A DNA stretch of 64,000 nucleotides from CAZEQK01 sp964514395 (GCA_964514395.1 CAZEQK010000008.1:38726-102725), one strand, 5' to 3'. Counted from the first letter of the stretch, positions 15,969 through 24,943 are shown. The notes: generated by a model from the sequence alone, not told the origin. Program-made: numbers and translations.

Positions 15969-16078
15969 TCAAAGCTTATAAAATATTTTTTCATGGTTAC
16001 ACACTATACTTGTTTTCCTAAGGAGAACTAGTGATGAAGCTCATGATAGAAAAATAAAAAATTTAAGTAAATTATGCC

Positions 16079-16113
16079 AAAATAGCCTTATTCTAATAAT
16101 AAGGCTATTTTTA
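16079..16113 (+). terminator. Terminator of the thiolase gene
   Basis: A 14-bp stem (16079-16092 with 16098-16111, 5-nt loop) runs into TTTT. Its 3' edge overlaps the first TTAGTGAA repeat described upstream of atp. Confidence 0.85.
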
Positions 16114-16196
16114 GTGAATTTTTTTACAATTTAGTGAACGTTGACAAAAGCGGAGTGATATTGTACTATAACAAAGGGTTAATTAGAATTCACTAA
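16111..16196 (+). promoter_or_regulatory. Upstream atp promoter with flanking TTAGTGAA octamers
   Basis: TTGACA (16141-16146) and TACTAT (16164-16169) are 17 nt apart, a usable sigma-A promoter. TTAGTGAA occurs at 16111-16118 and 16131-16138, exactly 20 bp apart in direct orientation, ending just before the -35. An inverted copy TTCACTAA is at 16189-16196 after the -10. The arrangement suggests a regulator site array; the regulator is unknown. Confidence 0.45.
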
Positions 16197-16228
16197 TTGT
16201 TGCTAAAAAACTTTAGTAATTTTATAGC

Positions 16229-16258
16229 TTGATTAATAAAAAATAGATTTGTTATACT
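16229..16258 (+). promoter_or_regulatory. Proximal atp operon promoter
   Basis: TTGATT (16229-16234), 18-nt spacer and TATACT (16253-16258) lie about 75 bases before atpZ. Each box deviates from consensus slightly. The rest of 15969-16333 holds the thiolase terminator, the upstream promoter and no convincing gene. Confidence 0.55.
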
Positions 16259-16333
16259 GTCTTAGAATTAACATTTTATATATATTTTATGGTCGTTTTA
16301 TTTTTTTAAAAAACTTTGTGAGGGAAAGCACAA

Positions 16334-16561
16334 ATGGAAAATAATAATAGGAAAAATGAGAATCCTTGGAAAGCGTTTGCAGTAGTGAGTGCTATTGGGA
16401 TTGAATTAGCCGTTTTATTATTAGTTGGTATTTGGTTAGGTAAGAAAATAGACTTAATATACAACACCTCACCTATGTTTTTGGTAGCAGGAATTATCTT
16501 TGGTTTAATCTTAGGAATTTTATCTATTGTTAAATTAATAAAGCCATTTTTAGGAGATTGA
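16334..16561 (+). CDS. atpZ: AtpZ/AtpI small membrane protein of the ATP synthase operon
   Basis: 75 residues, two predicted membrane helices (about 15-35 and 45-68), starting at ATG 16334 behind GAGGGAAAG. The sequence WKAFAVVSAIGIELAVLL and the following GIWLGKKID fit the AtpZ (AtpQ) family, which precedes atpI in many Bacillota. It has been linked to magnesium supply and c-ring assembly of the F-ATPase. It is the first gene of the ten-gene operon and is three bases from atpI. Confidence 0.82.
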   Translation: MENNNRKNENPWKAFAVVSAIGIELAVLLLVGIWLGKKIDLIYNTSPMFLVAGIIFGLILGILSIVKLIKPFLGD

Positions 16562-16564
16562 TAT

Positions 16565-16951
16565 ATGATTGATAATTCGATGAAAGAATACAAACAAATG
16601 ATCTTGAGAATTATTAGATATACATCAATTTTAATAGTAATTTTTCTCGCAGGCATTATTACTCCTTATTCATCAGTTTTTTTAGGACTAGCATTAGGAA
16701 CCTCAGTTGGACTATTTAATTTTCTTATCACTGTTTGGAAGGTAAACCAAATCGGTGAAATAGCAGCAAACACTGGGAAAAGCAATAAAGGGAAACCGGT
16801 TTTTTCAGGTATGGCAACGAGATTTTCTTTAGCAATTTTAGCAGTAATGTTAGTTTACAAATTTCCTCACTATGTCAATTTAATTTCCACTATTATAGGT
16901 TTGTTTATAACTCAAATCATCATTGTAGTGGACAACCTAAAACATAATTAA
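16565..16951 (+). CDS. atpI: ATP synthase subunit I
   Basis: 128 residues with four predicted membrane helices, ATG 16565. AtpI is a poorly conserved assembly helper of the c-ring encoded at the head of atp operons. Identification rests on position between atpZ and atpB, length and helix pattern; the segment LGLALGTSVGLFNFLITVWK is typical of the family. Confidence 0.82.
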   Translation: MIDNSMKEYKQMILRIIRYTSILIVIFLAGIITPYSSVFLGLALGTSVGLFNFLITVWKVNQIGEIAANTGKSNKGKPVFSGMATRFSLAILAVMLVYKFPHYVNLISTIIGLFITQIIIVVDNLKHN

Positions 16952-16980
16952 TAATCACGCAACGAAAGGGGTGATAATCT

Positions 16981-17772
16981 GTGGAACATTTAACTCCTGA
17001 ATGGGCTCCTCAAGCATTACCTTGGTTAACTTTTAACCTATCTACTACATTCATGACAATCATTACATTTATCATCGTACTAGCTATAGCGCTTATCGGT
17101 GCTAGAAAAATAAGTGCTGGTGTACCAAAAGGAATGCAAAATGCACTTGAATGGATCGTTGATTTCGTACATGGCATTATAGGTAGTACAATGGACCTTA
17201 AAAAAGGTGCTCCATTTATATACTTAGGTATTACATTAATATTATTTATATTTGTAGGGAACCTCTTAGGTCTACCCTTAAACTTTATTACAATACATGA
17301 CAAACCTTTTTCTTTGTTTGGAATGGATATTGTGACGCAACAAATGATTCAACATTCAGAGCTTCTGCATAATGGACATAATGTTGTTGAAATAGCTTGG
17401 TGGAAGTCACCTACAGCTGATGCGAATGTTACCCTTGCATTGGCAATTATGGTCGTTATTCTAAGTCATATTTTCAGTGTAAAATACTTAGGTGCCAAAA
17501 CTTATGTAAAGCACTATTTTCAACCAAGTCCATTATTTTTTCCGATTCATATCATCGAGGAGCTTTCTAAACCCTTGACACTAGGCTTTCGTCTTTACGG
17601 CAACATTTTTGCAGGTGAAATTTTGATTGGGGTAATCCTAATGATGCCGATTTGGGCAGGAGTATGGCCATTGATGGTTTGGCAAGGATTTAGTATCTTT
17701 GTTGGAGGAATTCAAGCTTACGTATTTACTATATTAAGTATGGTGTATATCTCACAAAAAATACAACACTAG
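16981..17772 (+). CDS. atpB: ATP synthase F0 subunit a
   Basis: 263 residues from GTG 16981 behind AAAGGGGTGAT. This membrane subunit forms the proton half-channels against the c-ring. The essential arginine is in LTLGFRLYGNIFAGEI (about residue 205) and the last helix carries QAYVFTILSMVYISQ. An extra loop of about 40 residues between helices (near residues 100-140, HNGHNVVEIAWWKSP) is within normal variation. Confidence 0.95.
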   Translation: MEHLTPEWAPQALPWLTFNLSTTFMTIITFIIVLAIALIGARKISAGVPKGMQNALEWIVDFVHGIIGSTMDLKKGAPFIYLGITLILFIFVGNLLGLPLNFITIHDKPFSLFGMDIVTQQMIQHSELLHNGHNVVEIAWWKSPTADANVTLALAIMVVILSHIFSVKYLGAKTYVKHYFQPSPLFFPIHIIEELSKPLTLGFRLYGNIFAGEILIGVILMMPIWAGVWPLMVWQGFSIFVGGIQAYVFTILSMVYISQKIQH

Positions 17773-17896
17773 AATTCTTTAGGGATTCTATTCATGAGTG
17801 GCATGTTGTTCAGAAGTAAGATGACTAATGGTTATAAAATTCTTTATTATATTTTAAAATAAAAAAACATTTAATTTCTAAAGGAGGAAAATTTTC

Positions 17897-18109
17897 ATGG
17901 AAATATTAGGAGCAGCATTAGCAATTGGTTTAGCAGCTTTAGGAGCAGCTATAGGGGATGCAATGGTAATTTCACGCACATCTGAAGGGATCGCTCGTCA
18001 ACCAGAAGCACGTTCATCACTTCAAACTGTTATGTTCATTGGTGTAGGTCTTATTGAGGCATTACCTATTATCGTAGCCGTATTCTCATTCATTATTCTA
18101 TTTAGATAG
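17897..18109 (+). CDS. atpE: ATP synthase F0 subunit c
   Basis: 70 residues forming a helical hairpin, ATG 17897 behind AAAGGAGG. The ring subunit carries the proton on the Glu in GVGLIEALPIIVAVFSF (about residue 55). The polar loop RTSEGIARQPEAR contacts gamma and epsilon. The N-terminal helix is small-residue rich (GAALAIGLAALGAAIGDA). There are no obvious extra polar sodium ligands in the second helix, so proton coupling is more likely. A 124-base gap with no gene precedes it. Confidence 0.95.
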   Translation: MEILGAALAIGLAALGAAIGDAMVISRTSEGIARQPEARSSLQTVMFIGVGLIEALPIIVAVFSFIILFR

Positions 18110-18190
18110 TAAAAAATCGATATCAGTGGCAGGGGGAACATGCTATATCCCTGCCTTCCTTTTGTCTTTAGCAAGAAGGGAGTGAAACTT

Positions 18191-18676
18191 GTGGAAATAT
18201 ATCCAGGGAGCTTTTTATTTCAAATCGCTGCATTTGCATTATTATATTTTCTTTTGAAAAAATATGCATTTGGTCCAATTCTTCAAGTAATGCAAAAGCG
18301 TCAGCAGTTAATTGAAGATCAAATGAATAATGCTGAAAAGAATAGAACTGAAGCTGAAAAACTTTTACAGGAACAAAACGAAGCTTTACAAAAGACTCGT
18401 TTAGAATCCTATGAAATTATTGAAAATGCAAAACTATCAAGTACCAAGCAAGCAAATGAAATATTAGAAAAAGCAAAATCAGAAGCTGAACGTATAAAAG
18501 ATCAAGCCCTTCAAGAAATTCAATTAGAGAAGCAACAGGCGGTGGCAGAACTGAGAGATCAAGTTGGAGCTTTATCCGTAATGATTGCTTCGAAAATGAT
18601 TGAAAAAGAGCTTGATGTTAAGTCTCAATCTAAATTCATTGATGATATTATGAAAAAAGTAGGAGAAAGCTTATGA
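18191..18676 (+). CDS. atpF: ATP synthase F0 subunit b
   Basis: 161 residues. GTG 18191 is preferred because AGAAGGG (18174-18180) is correctly spaced; an upstream in-frame ATG at 18140 would add a poor N-terminus, and GTG 18182 is too close to the ribosome site. One membrane helix (about 7-25) is followed by a long charged helix, the stator stalk dimer. LLKKYAFGPILQVMQKRQQ is the family mark. It overlaps atpH by four bases. Confidence 0.93.
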   Translation: MEIYPGSFLFQIAAFALLYFLLKKYAFGPILQVMQKRQQLIEDQMNNAEKNRTEAEKLLQEQNEALQKTRLESYEIIENAKLSSTKQANEILEKAKSEAERIKDQALQEIQLEKQQAVAELRDQVGALSVMIASKMIEKELDVKSQSKFIDDIMKKVGESL

Positions 18677-19218
18677 TCGATGGAACTGTAGCGAAACGTT
18701 ATGCTGAAGCTTTGTTTGAGGTTGCGAAAGAAAATAACCAGCTAGAAAAGATAGAAGCCGATCTTAAATTAGTTGCTGAAGTTATGCAACAAACAGAACT
18801 TTTAATGGACTTTCTACGTCATCCACAAATTGACGGATTGGCGAAAAAAGAGCTAATTAAAACTGCTTTTAAGGATAGTATTTCATCAATCAGTGAAAAC
18901 TTTTTATCTCAATTAATTGATAGCAATCGAGTTGAGTTTTTTGAAGAAATTTTAAAAATGTTTATTAAATATGCAAATGAAGTAAGAGGAGTTATTGATG
19001 TTGAAGCAATAACAGCTATTACTTTAGATGATGCAAATAAAACCAAAGTGATTGAGACATTAAAACAAAAATTTAACAAACAGGTTCGTTTACAAAATAT
19101 AGTGGATCCTTCGATTCTTGGTGGTATTATTGTGAAGATCGGAGACCGTGTATATGATGGTAGTATTAACAAACAACTTAAACTTTTGGAAAGAAGCCTT
19201 ATGGCGTCGCGAGTTTAA
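18673..19218 (+). CDS. atpH: ATP synthase F1 subunit delta
   Basis: 181 residues beginning in the ATGA overlap with atpF. It joins the stator to the top of F1. The N-terminal VAKRYAEALFEVAKENNQ and the C-terminal LGGIIVKIGDRVYDGSI are family signatures. Length matches B. subtilis AtpH. Confidence 0.94.
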   Translation: MIDGTVAKRYAEALFEVAKENNQLEKIEADLKLVAEVMQQTELLMDFLRHPQIDGLAKKELIKTAFKDSISSISENFLSQLIDSNRVEFFEEILKMFIKYANEVRGVIDVEAITAITLDDANKTKVIETLKQKFNKQVRLQNIVDPSILGGIIVKIGDRVYDGSINKQLKLLERSLMASRV

Positions 19219-19235
19219 AAGATAGGGGTGGAAAA

Positions 19236-20750
19236 ATGAGTATCAGACCTGAAGAAATCAGCTCGCTTATTAAACAGCAAATTGAATCATACAAAACGGA
19301 TATTGAAGTTGCTGATGTAGGCACAGTAATTCAAGTAGGTGACGGTATTGCGCGTGTTCATGGTCTAGAAAAGGTTATGGCTGGAGAACTACTAGAATTC
19401 GCTAATGGTGTTATGGGTATGGCACTTAACCTTGAAGAATATAATGTCGGTGTTGTAATACTTGGACCTTACACTGAAATTCGTGAAGGAGATCAGGTAA
19501 AACGTACTGGTCGTATCATGGAAGTTCCCGTTGGAGAAGCGTTACTTGGACGCGTAGTTAATTCTTTAGGACAACCACTTGATGGTAAAGGTTCTGTTGA
19601 AACTTCTGAATATCGTCCAATTGAATCACCGGCTCCTGGAGTTATTCATCGTAAATCGGTACATGAGCCAATGCAAACAGGGATTAAAGCGATTGACTCC
19701 ATGGTTCCAATTGGTCGCGGACAGCGTGAGTTAATTATTGGTGATAGACAGACTGGTAAAACAGCGATTGCAATTGATACAATCATAAACCAAAAAGGCC
19801 AAGACATGATTTGTATTTATGTTGCGATTGGTCAAAAGCAATCAACCGTTGCTGGAGTTGTAGAAACGTTACGTAAGCATGATGCGATGGATTATACGAT
19901 TGTCGTTTCTGCAAGCGCATCTGATCCAGCTCCGTTGCTATTCCTTGCTCCACTTGCTGGAGTTTCTATGGGAGAGTATTTTATGTATAATGGGAAGCAT
20001 GTTTTGGTTGTTTATGATGACCTATCAAAACAAGCTACAGCATACCGTGAACTTTCCTTACTATTACGTCGTCCACCAGGACGTGAAGCATTCCCAGGGG
20101 ATGTATTCTATCTTCACTCACGTTTATTAGAACGTGCAGCTAAATTAAGTGATGAACTTGGCGGAGGCTCTTTAACTGCGCTTCCATTCATAGAAACACA
20201 GGCTGGTGATATTTCAGCTTATATTCCTACAAACGTTATCTCCATTACAGATGGACAGATTTTCTTAGAATCAGATTTATTCTATTCTGGATTCAGACCA
20301 GCAGTTAGTGTAGGGTTATCCGTATCTCGTGTTGGTGGTAGTGCACAAGTGAAGGCGATGAGAAAGGTAGTAGGAACTCTAAAATTAGACCTAGCTCAAT
20401 ATCGTGAATTAGCAGCATTTGCTCAGTTTGGTTCTGATTTAGATAAAGCGACTCAAGCCCGTTTAATTCGTGGAGAGCGTACAATGGAAATATTAAAGCA
20501 GGATCAATATCAACCAATGTCAGTAGAACAGCAAGTTGCATCGATTTATTCAGCGATTAAAGGCTATCTTGATGATATTCCAGTACATGATGTAAAACGT
20601 TTTGAAAAAGAGTTACTATCCTATATTAATACCAACCATAGCGATGTATTAAAAGATCTTCGTGAAGTAAAAGATTTAACAAGCGAAATTGAAGAAAAAT
20701 TAAGAAAAGCAATTGAAAGCTTTAAAAAGACTTTTGTTGCATCAAAATAA
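19236..20750 (+). CDS. atpA: ATP synthase F1 subunit alpha
   Basis: 504 residues, ATG 19236 after GGGGTGG. This is the non-catalytic nucleotide-binding subunit; Walker A GDRQTGKTAIAIDTI is at about residue 169, and the arginine finger region SVGLSVSRVGGSAQ at about 365. Start, length and order atpH-atpA-atpG are standard. Confidence 0.97.
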   Translation: MSIRPEEISSLIKQQIESYKTDIEVADVGTVIQVGDGIARVHGLEKVMAGELLEFANGVMGMALNLEEYNVGVVILGPYTEIREGDQVKRTGRIMEVPVGEALLGRVVNSLGQPLDGKGSVETSEYRPIESPAPGVIHRKSVHEPMQTGIKAIDSMVPIGRGQRELIIGDRQTGKTAIAIDTIINQKGQDMICIYVAIGQKQSTVAGVVETLRKHDAMDYTIVVSASASDPAPLLFLAPLAGVSMGEYFMYNGKHVLVVYDDLSKQATAYRELSLLLRRPPGREAFPGDVFYLHSRLLERAAKLSDELGGGSLTALPFIETQAGDISAYIPTNVISITDGQIFLESDLFYSGFRPAVSVGLSVSRVGGSAQVKAMRKVVGTLKLDLAQYRELAAFAQFGSDLDKATQARLIRGERTMEILKQDQYQPMSVEQQVASIYSAIKGYLDDIPVHDVKRFEKELLSYINTNHSDVLKDLREVKDLTSEIEEKLRKAIESFKKTFVASK

Positions 20751-20805
20751 AAGAGTTTCTTCTAGGTAAAGCATCAAATGATGCTTGTATAAGGTGGTGA
20801 GAAGA

Positions 20806-21669
20806 ATGCAAGGGATTCGTGAGATTAAACGCAGGATTAAAAGTGTTCAAAGTACTAAGCAAATAACAAAGGCTATGAAGATGGTTGCTGCAGCTAAGCT
20901 TCGTCGAGCGCAAGAAAGAGCAGAATCCTCACGTCCTTATTCAGAAAAAATGAAAGAAGTTATTGCTTCTATAGCTGCTGGTGCAGAAGATGTGGAACAT
21001 CCTTTATTAGAGGTTAGGGAAGTGAAGAAGACCGCTTATCTAGTAATTACTTCTGATCGTGGCTTAGCAGGTGGGTACAACGCGAATGTCGTACGTCTAG
21101 TTTCAAAAACGATTAGAGAACGGCACGACTCAGAGGATGAATATGCGATTTTTGTAATCGGGCGAAAAGGAAGAGATTTCTTTAAAAAGCGTGAGTATCC
21201 ATTAATTGGTGAAATAGTAGGTTTGTCAGATACACCAACTTTTGCTGGTATTAAGAATATTGCTAGTTCAGCAGTTGAAATGTATGCAGAAGGAATATTT
21301 GATGAATTGTACCTGGTATATAATGAATTTCAAAGTGCTATTTCACAAGTACCAGTTGAAAAGAAATTGCTGCCATTGGCTGATATTAATCAGAATAAGA
21401 CGAATCAATCCAATATACCAATTGAATTTGAACCATCTGCTGAAGAAGTATTAAAGGTATTGTTACCTCAATATGCTGAAACCTTGATCTATAACGCTGT
21501 TTTAAATGCTAAAGCTAGTGAACAGGGAGCTCGGATGACAGCAATGGGCAATGCTACTGATAATGCGGAAGAAATGATAGGAAACTTGACATTATTCTAT
21601 AATAGGGCTAGACAGGCATCCATCACGCAAGAAATTTCTGAAATTGTTGGTGGAGCAAACGCATTATAG
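20806..21669 (+). CDS. atpG: ATP synthase F1 subunit gamma
   Basis: 287 residues from ATG 20806 behind AAGGTGGTGAG; an upstream in-frame ATG at 20785 has no ribosome site. This central shaft begins QGIREIKRRIKSVQSTKQIT and ends ARQASITQEISEIVGGANAL, both hallmark coiled-coil ends. The middle segment VITSDRGLAGGYNANV is conserved. Confidence 0.96.
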   Translation: MQGIREIKRRIKSVQSTKQITKAMKMVAAAKLRRAQERAESSRPYSEKMKEVIASIAAGAEDVEHPLLEVREVKKTAYLVITSDRGLAGGYNANVVRLVSKTIRERHDSEDEYAIFVIGRKGRDFFKKREYPLIGEIVGLSDTPTFAGIKNIASSAVEMYAEGIFDELYLVYNEFQSAISQVPVEKKLLPLADINQNKTNQSNIPIEFEPSAEEVLKVLLPQYAETLIYNAVLNAKASEQGARMTAMGNATDNAEEMIGNLTLFYNRARQASITQEISEIVGGANAL

Positions 21670-21743
21670 GCTTTCCTGCTAAAAGATTGTTCATAAGCTT
21701 GAAGATATAACGATGTATATATAAATAGTAAGGAGGTACATCC

Positions 21744-23150
21744 ATGAATAAAGGACGCGTAGTTCAGGTTATGGGACCTGTTGTTGATATTCAATTTGAA
21801 CGTGGTTCACTACCTGAAATATATAATTCTATTACCATTAATCAAAAAGCGCAGTCCACTGGTGAAAAGGATATTGATCTAGTCGTAGAGGCATCTCTAC
21901 ATCTGGGTGATAATATCGTACGATGCGTTGCTATGGCATCAACCGATGGATTAGTGCGTGGAATGGAAGCTGTAGATACTGGAAAGCCTATAACTGTTCC
22001 AGTTGGACGGGCAACCTTAGGTCGTGTATTTAATGTATTAGGTCAACCGATTGATGAAGTTGGAGAGGTAAACGCTGAAGAAGAAAACCCTATTCATCGT
22101 CTAGCTCCAGCCTTCATAGACCAATCAACTGAAGATGAAATCCTTGAGACAGGTATTAAAGTTATTGACTTACTAGCACCATATGCAAAAGGTGGAAAAA
22201 TCGGTCTATTTGGCGGTGCAGGTGTTGGTAAAACTGTATTGATTCAAGAATTAATCAATAATATTGCACAAGAGCATGGTGGGTTATCTGTTTTTGCGGG
22301 GGTAGGAGAACGAACTCGTGAAGGAAATGACCTTTATCATGAGATGAAGGAATCAGGTGTTATTAGTAAAACATCCATGGTGTTCGGTCAGATGAATGAA
22401 CCACCTGGTGCACGTTTGCGTGTTGCGTTAACTGGCCTAACAATGGCTGAGTATTTCCGTGATAGAGAAGGACAAGACGTATTATTATTTATTGATAATA
22501 TCTTCCGCTTTACTCAAGCTGGATCAGAGGTTTCTGCGCTATTAGGTCGTATGCCATCTGCCGTTGGTTACCAACCAACCTTAGCAACAGAGATGGGACA
22601 ATTACAAGAGCGTATTACTTCTACTAAAAAAGGTTCAGTAACATCCATTCAAGCGATCTATGTACCTGCTGACGACTATACAGATCCAGCGCCAGCTACT
22701 ACATTTGCTCACTTAGATGCAACCACTAACCTGGACCGTAAAATATCTGAGAAGGGTATTTACCCTGCGGTTGATCCGTTAGGTTCAACATCAAGATTAC
22801 TATCACCAGCTATCGTAGGTGATGAGCATTATCAAGTAGCACGTGAAGTCCAAATGCTATTACAACGTTATAAAGAACTACAAGATATTATTGCAATTCT
22901 AGGTATGGACGAATTATCAGATGATGATAAAGTTACCGTTGCTCGTGCTCGAAGAATTGAACGTTTCTTGTCGCAACCATTCCATGTTGCTGAACAGTTT
23001 ACCAATATGCCTGGTAAATATGTACCAGTTCAAGAAACAGTACGTGGATTTAAAGAAATTCTTGAGGGTAAACATGATGATCTACCTGAGGAAGCTTTCC
23101 TTTTTGTAGGTTCAATTGACGAAGCTGTAGAAAAAGCTAAGAAAATGTAA
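21744..23150 (+). CDS. atpD: ATP synthase F1 subunit beta
   Basis: 468 residues, ATG 21744 behind AAGGAGGTACATCC. This catalytic subunit shows Walker A GGAGVGKTVLIQEL (about residue 155), the catalytic Glu in AGVGERTREGNDLYHEM, Walker B VLLFIDNIFRF and the DELSDDD (DELSEED-like) loop. Length is standard. Confidence 0.98.
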   Translation: MNKGRVVQVMGPVVDIQFERGSLPEIYNSITINQKAQSTGEKDIDLVVEASLHLGDNIVRCVAMASTDGLVRGMEAVDTGKPITVPVGRATLGRVFNVLGQPIDEVGEVNAEEENPIHRLAPAFIDQSTEDEILETGIKVIDLLAPYAKGGKIGLFGGAGVGKTVLIQELINNIAQEHGGLSVFAGVGERTREGNDLYHEMKESGVISKTSMVFGQMNEPPGARLRVALTGLTMAEYFRDREGQDVLLFIDNIFRFTQAGSEVSALLGRMPSAVGYQPTLATEMGQLQERITSTKKGSVTSIQAIYVPADDYTDPAPATTFAHLDATTNLDRKISEKGIYPAVDPLGSTSRLLSPAIVGDEHYQVAREVQMLLQRYKELQDIIAILGMDELSDDDKVTVARARRIERFLSQPFHVAEQFTNMPGKYVPVQETVRGFKEILEGKHDDLPEEAFLFVGSIDEAVEKAKKM

Positions 23151-23181
23151 GGTGACCCTTGAAGAAGGGAAGGATGACTAA

Positions 23182-23586
23182 ATGAGTACAATTAAATTAG
23201 AAATAGTCACACCTGAAAGAAAAGTTTATAGTGACGACGTGAACATGATAATAGTTAGAGCGGAGACTGGGGAATTAGGAATCTTACCTAAGCATGCCCC
23301 TTTAGTAACCCCACTTGTTATTTCTGTAGTTAGGTTGAAAAAAGATGACTCCGAACATCTTATTGCAATTAGTGGAGGGTTTCTTGAAGTTAGTAAAAAC
23401 AAAGCTGTTATTCTAGCTGAAGCTGCGGAATTGCCTGAAGAAATCGATTTTGATCGTGCAATAGCAGCTAAAGAGCGAGCAGAAAGACGTTTAGAACAAA
23501 CCGCTAAAGAGGACTTGGATTTTAAACGTGCAAACCTTTCGCTTCAGCGAGCACTAAATAGAATTAAAGTTGTAGAGAAAAAATAA
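23182..23586 (+). CDS. atpC: ATP synthase F1 subunit epsilon
   Basis: 134 residues, ATG 23182. The N-terminal beta-sandwich (LEIVTPERKVYSDDV, GELGILPKHAPLVTPL) and C-terminal helical hairpin match AtpC, which links gamma to the c-ring and can inhibit hydrolysis. It is the last gene of the operon and is followed by a terminator. Confidence 0.95.
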   Translation: MSTIKLEIVTPERKVYSDDVNMIIVRAETGELGILPKHAPLVTPLVISVVRLKKDDSEHLIAISGGFLEVSKNKAVILAEAAELPEEIDFDRAIAAKERAERRLEQTAKEDLDFKRANLSLQRALNRIKVVEKK

Positions 23587-23618
23587 AAGATAGACTGTTT
23601 TGATTTCAAATACTAGCT

Positions 23619-23650
23619 TACAGTTCTCCTACAATGGAGAACTGTATTTT
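23619..23650 (+). terminator. Terminator of the atp operon
   Basis: TACAGTTCTCC (23619-23629) pairs with GGAGAACTGTA (23636-23646), followed by TTTTG. Confidence 0.85.
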
Positions 23651-23724
23651 GCTATAGTCATGATTGATGAATAAAAATACAAGGAATAAAAGATTATAAA
23701 AAGTAAGGTTTTATAAATAAAATA

Positions 23725-23753
23725 TATTTTTGTGATTTTATACACAATATAAT
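23725..23753 (+). promoter_or_regulatory. nuo promoter region with Rex-like operator
   Basis: TTGTGATTTTATACACAA (23730-23747) has the TTGTG-N8-CACAA geometry of the redox repressor Rex box. A perfect TATAAT (23748-23753) follows without a gap, so a bound repressor would cover the spacer. The -35 region (TATTTT at 23725) is poor. It is the best promoter candidate for the nuo operon, about 300 bases before nuoA. Rex itself is not in the window. Confidence 0.5.
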
Positions 23754-23820
23754 TAGAAAAATTCCTATGAAAAAAAGCGAATTTTTAGTATGATGTATTA
23801 TGGATGTTAAACTTTGTTCA

Positions 23821-23854
23821 AGATTGTACTATTTCATTTAAAATAGTACAATCT
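23821..23854 (+). promoter_or_regulatory. Perfect 14-bp stem-loop in the nuo leader
   Basis: AGATTGTACTATTT (23821-23834) and AAATAGTACAATCT (23841-23854) are perfect arms around CATTTA. There is no T-run, so it is not an ordinary terminator. It could be an operator, an mRNA stability hairpin or a leader element. The arms also create a TTGTAC / TACAAT pair 17 nt apart, a possible second promoter. The remainder of 23587-24056 shows no gene. Confidence 0.5.
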
Positions 23855-24056
23855 AAAGTGAAACATACAAAAAAAACATACATAGATAATAGTTATTTCT
23901 TTTTAATAATTGATGTCAAAACTTTGAAACTATCTCTAGTCATTCATCCTTGCACTTATCGTTTAATTAAAGATCTAACGATTTATTAAAGCTATTAGAA
24001 AAAATCTATGTATGCTTATTAGTTTCGCTACATTATTAAATGGAGGGGAAGTGTTT

Positions 24057-24428
24057 ATGGACAGCATTTATAGTAACAGCTACTTAGTCATGTCTGTCTT
24101 CCTTCTGTTGGGTATTTTCTTACCTTTTGCTACTATTTGGGTTGTTGGTCCTTTATTAAGACCTCATAATCCATCAGTAGAGAAAAATACCACTTATGAG
24201 AGTGGTTTGGAGCCAACAGGAGATGCTATGGTTCAGTTTAACGTTAGATACTATCTTTTTGCGTTACTATTCGTTATATTTGATGTTGAAACTGTTTTCC
24301 TTTATCCTTGGGCCGTGGCATTTGATAAACTAAGTGCATTCGCACTCGTAGAAATGGTTATTTTTGTATTTATGCTAGTAATTGGTCTGGTTTATGCATG
24401 GAAGAAGAAGGTGTTAACATGGATGTAA
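24057..24428 (+). CDS. nuoA: NADH-quinone oxidoreductase subunit A
   Basis: 123 residues from ATG 24057 behind GGAGGGG (24042-24048); an ATG at 24012 would add 15 residues without a ribosome site. Three membrane helices are predicted; the loop YESGLEPTGDAMVQFNVRYY and the acidic helix FALLFVIFDVETVFLYPWA are NuoA hallmarks. It opens the eleven-gene complex I operon, whose genes abut or overlap. Confidence 0.95.
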   Translation: MDSIYSNSYLVMSVFLLLGIFLPFATIWVVGPLLRPHNPSVEKNTTYESGLEPTGDAMVQFNVRYYLFALLFVIFDVETVFLYPWAVAFDKLSAFALVEMVIFVFMLVIGLVYAWKKKVLTWM

Positions 24429-24943
24429 ATCTAGAGGGAATCACACCAGATGAACAACAAGAATTAGAACGGAATGTACTACTAACATCTTTAGAACAGG
24501 TGAAAGCATGGGCTCGTAGTAACTCATTATGGCCTTTAACTTTTGGTTTAGCTTGTTGTGCTATTGAAATGATGGGAACAGGTGGAGCGCATTACGATTT
24601 TGACCGTTTTGGAGTTATTTTCCGTGCGTCACCACGGCAATCAGATGTCATGTTGGTTGCAGGTACCGTAACAAAAAAAATGGCTCCATTATTACGTCGT
24701 TTATATGATCAAATGCCAGAACCAAAATGGGTTATTGCCATTGGAGTTTGTGCAACAGCTGGTGGACCATATGTAAATTCTTATTCAGTTGTTAAAGGGG
24801 TTGACCAAGTAGTTCCAGTGGATGTTTACGTTCCTGGATGTCCTCCTAACCCAGCTGCAATTATTTACGGAGTAAATAAATTACAAGAAAAAATTCGCTA
24901 TGAAGCGAAAACAGGAAGGAAGGTGCCGATCGATAATGTCTGA
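24419..24943 (+). CDS. nuoB: NADH-quinone oxidoreductase subunit B
   Basis: 174 residues. ATG 24419 follows GAAGAAGAAGGTG; ATG 24398 is a possible earlier start deeper in nuoA. This subunit holds Fe-S cluster N2 beside the quinone site: the ligands are the Cys pair in FGLACCAIEMM, the Cys in IGVCATAGGPY and the Cys in VYVPGCPPNP. It overlaps nuoA and nuoC. Confidence 0.95.
   Translation: MDVNLEGITPDEQQELERNVLLTSLEQVKAWARSNSLWPLTFGLACCAIEMMGTGGAHYDFDRFGVIFRASPRQSDVMLVAGTVTKKMAPLLRRLYDQMPEPKWVIAIGVCATAGGPYVNSYSVVKGVDQVVPVDVYVPGCPPNPAAIIYGVNKLQEKIRYEAKTGRKVPIDNV

Noticed and set aside
16034..16057. Tiny frame (MKLMIEK) after an AAGGAG in the thiolase-atp gap
   Set aside because: Seven codons, no similarity, no sign of a leader-peptide attenuator.
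23804..23989. 61-codon frame between atpC and nuoA
   Set aside because: No ribosome site, composition like the AT-rich leader, and it runs through a perfect hairpin; treated as leader RNA.
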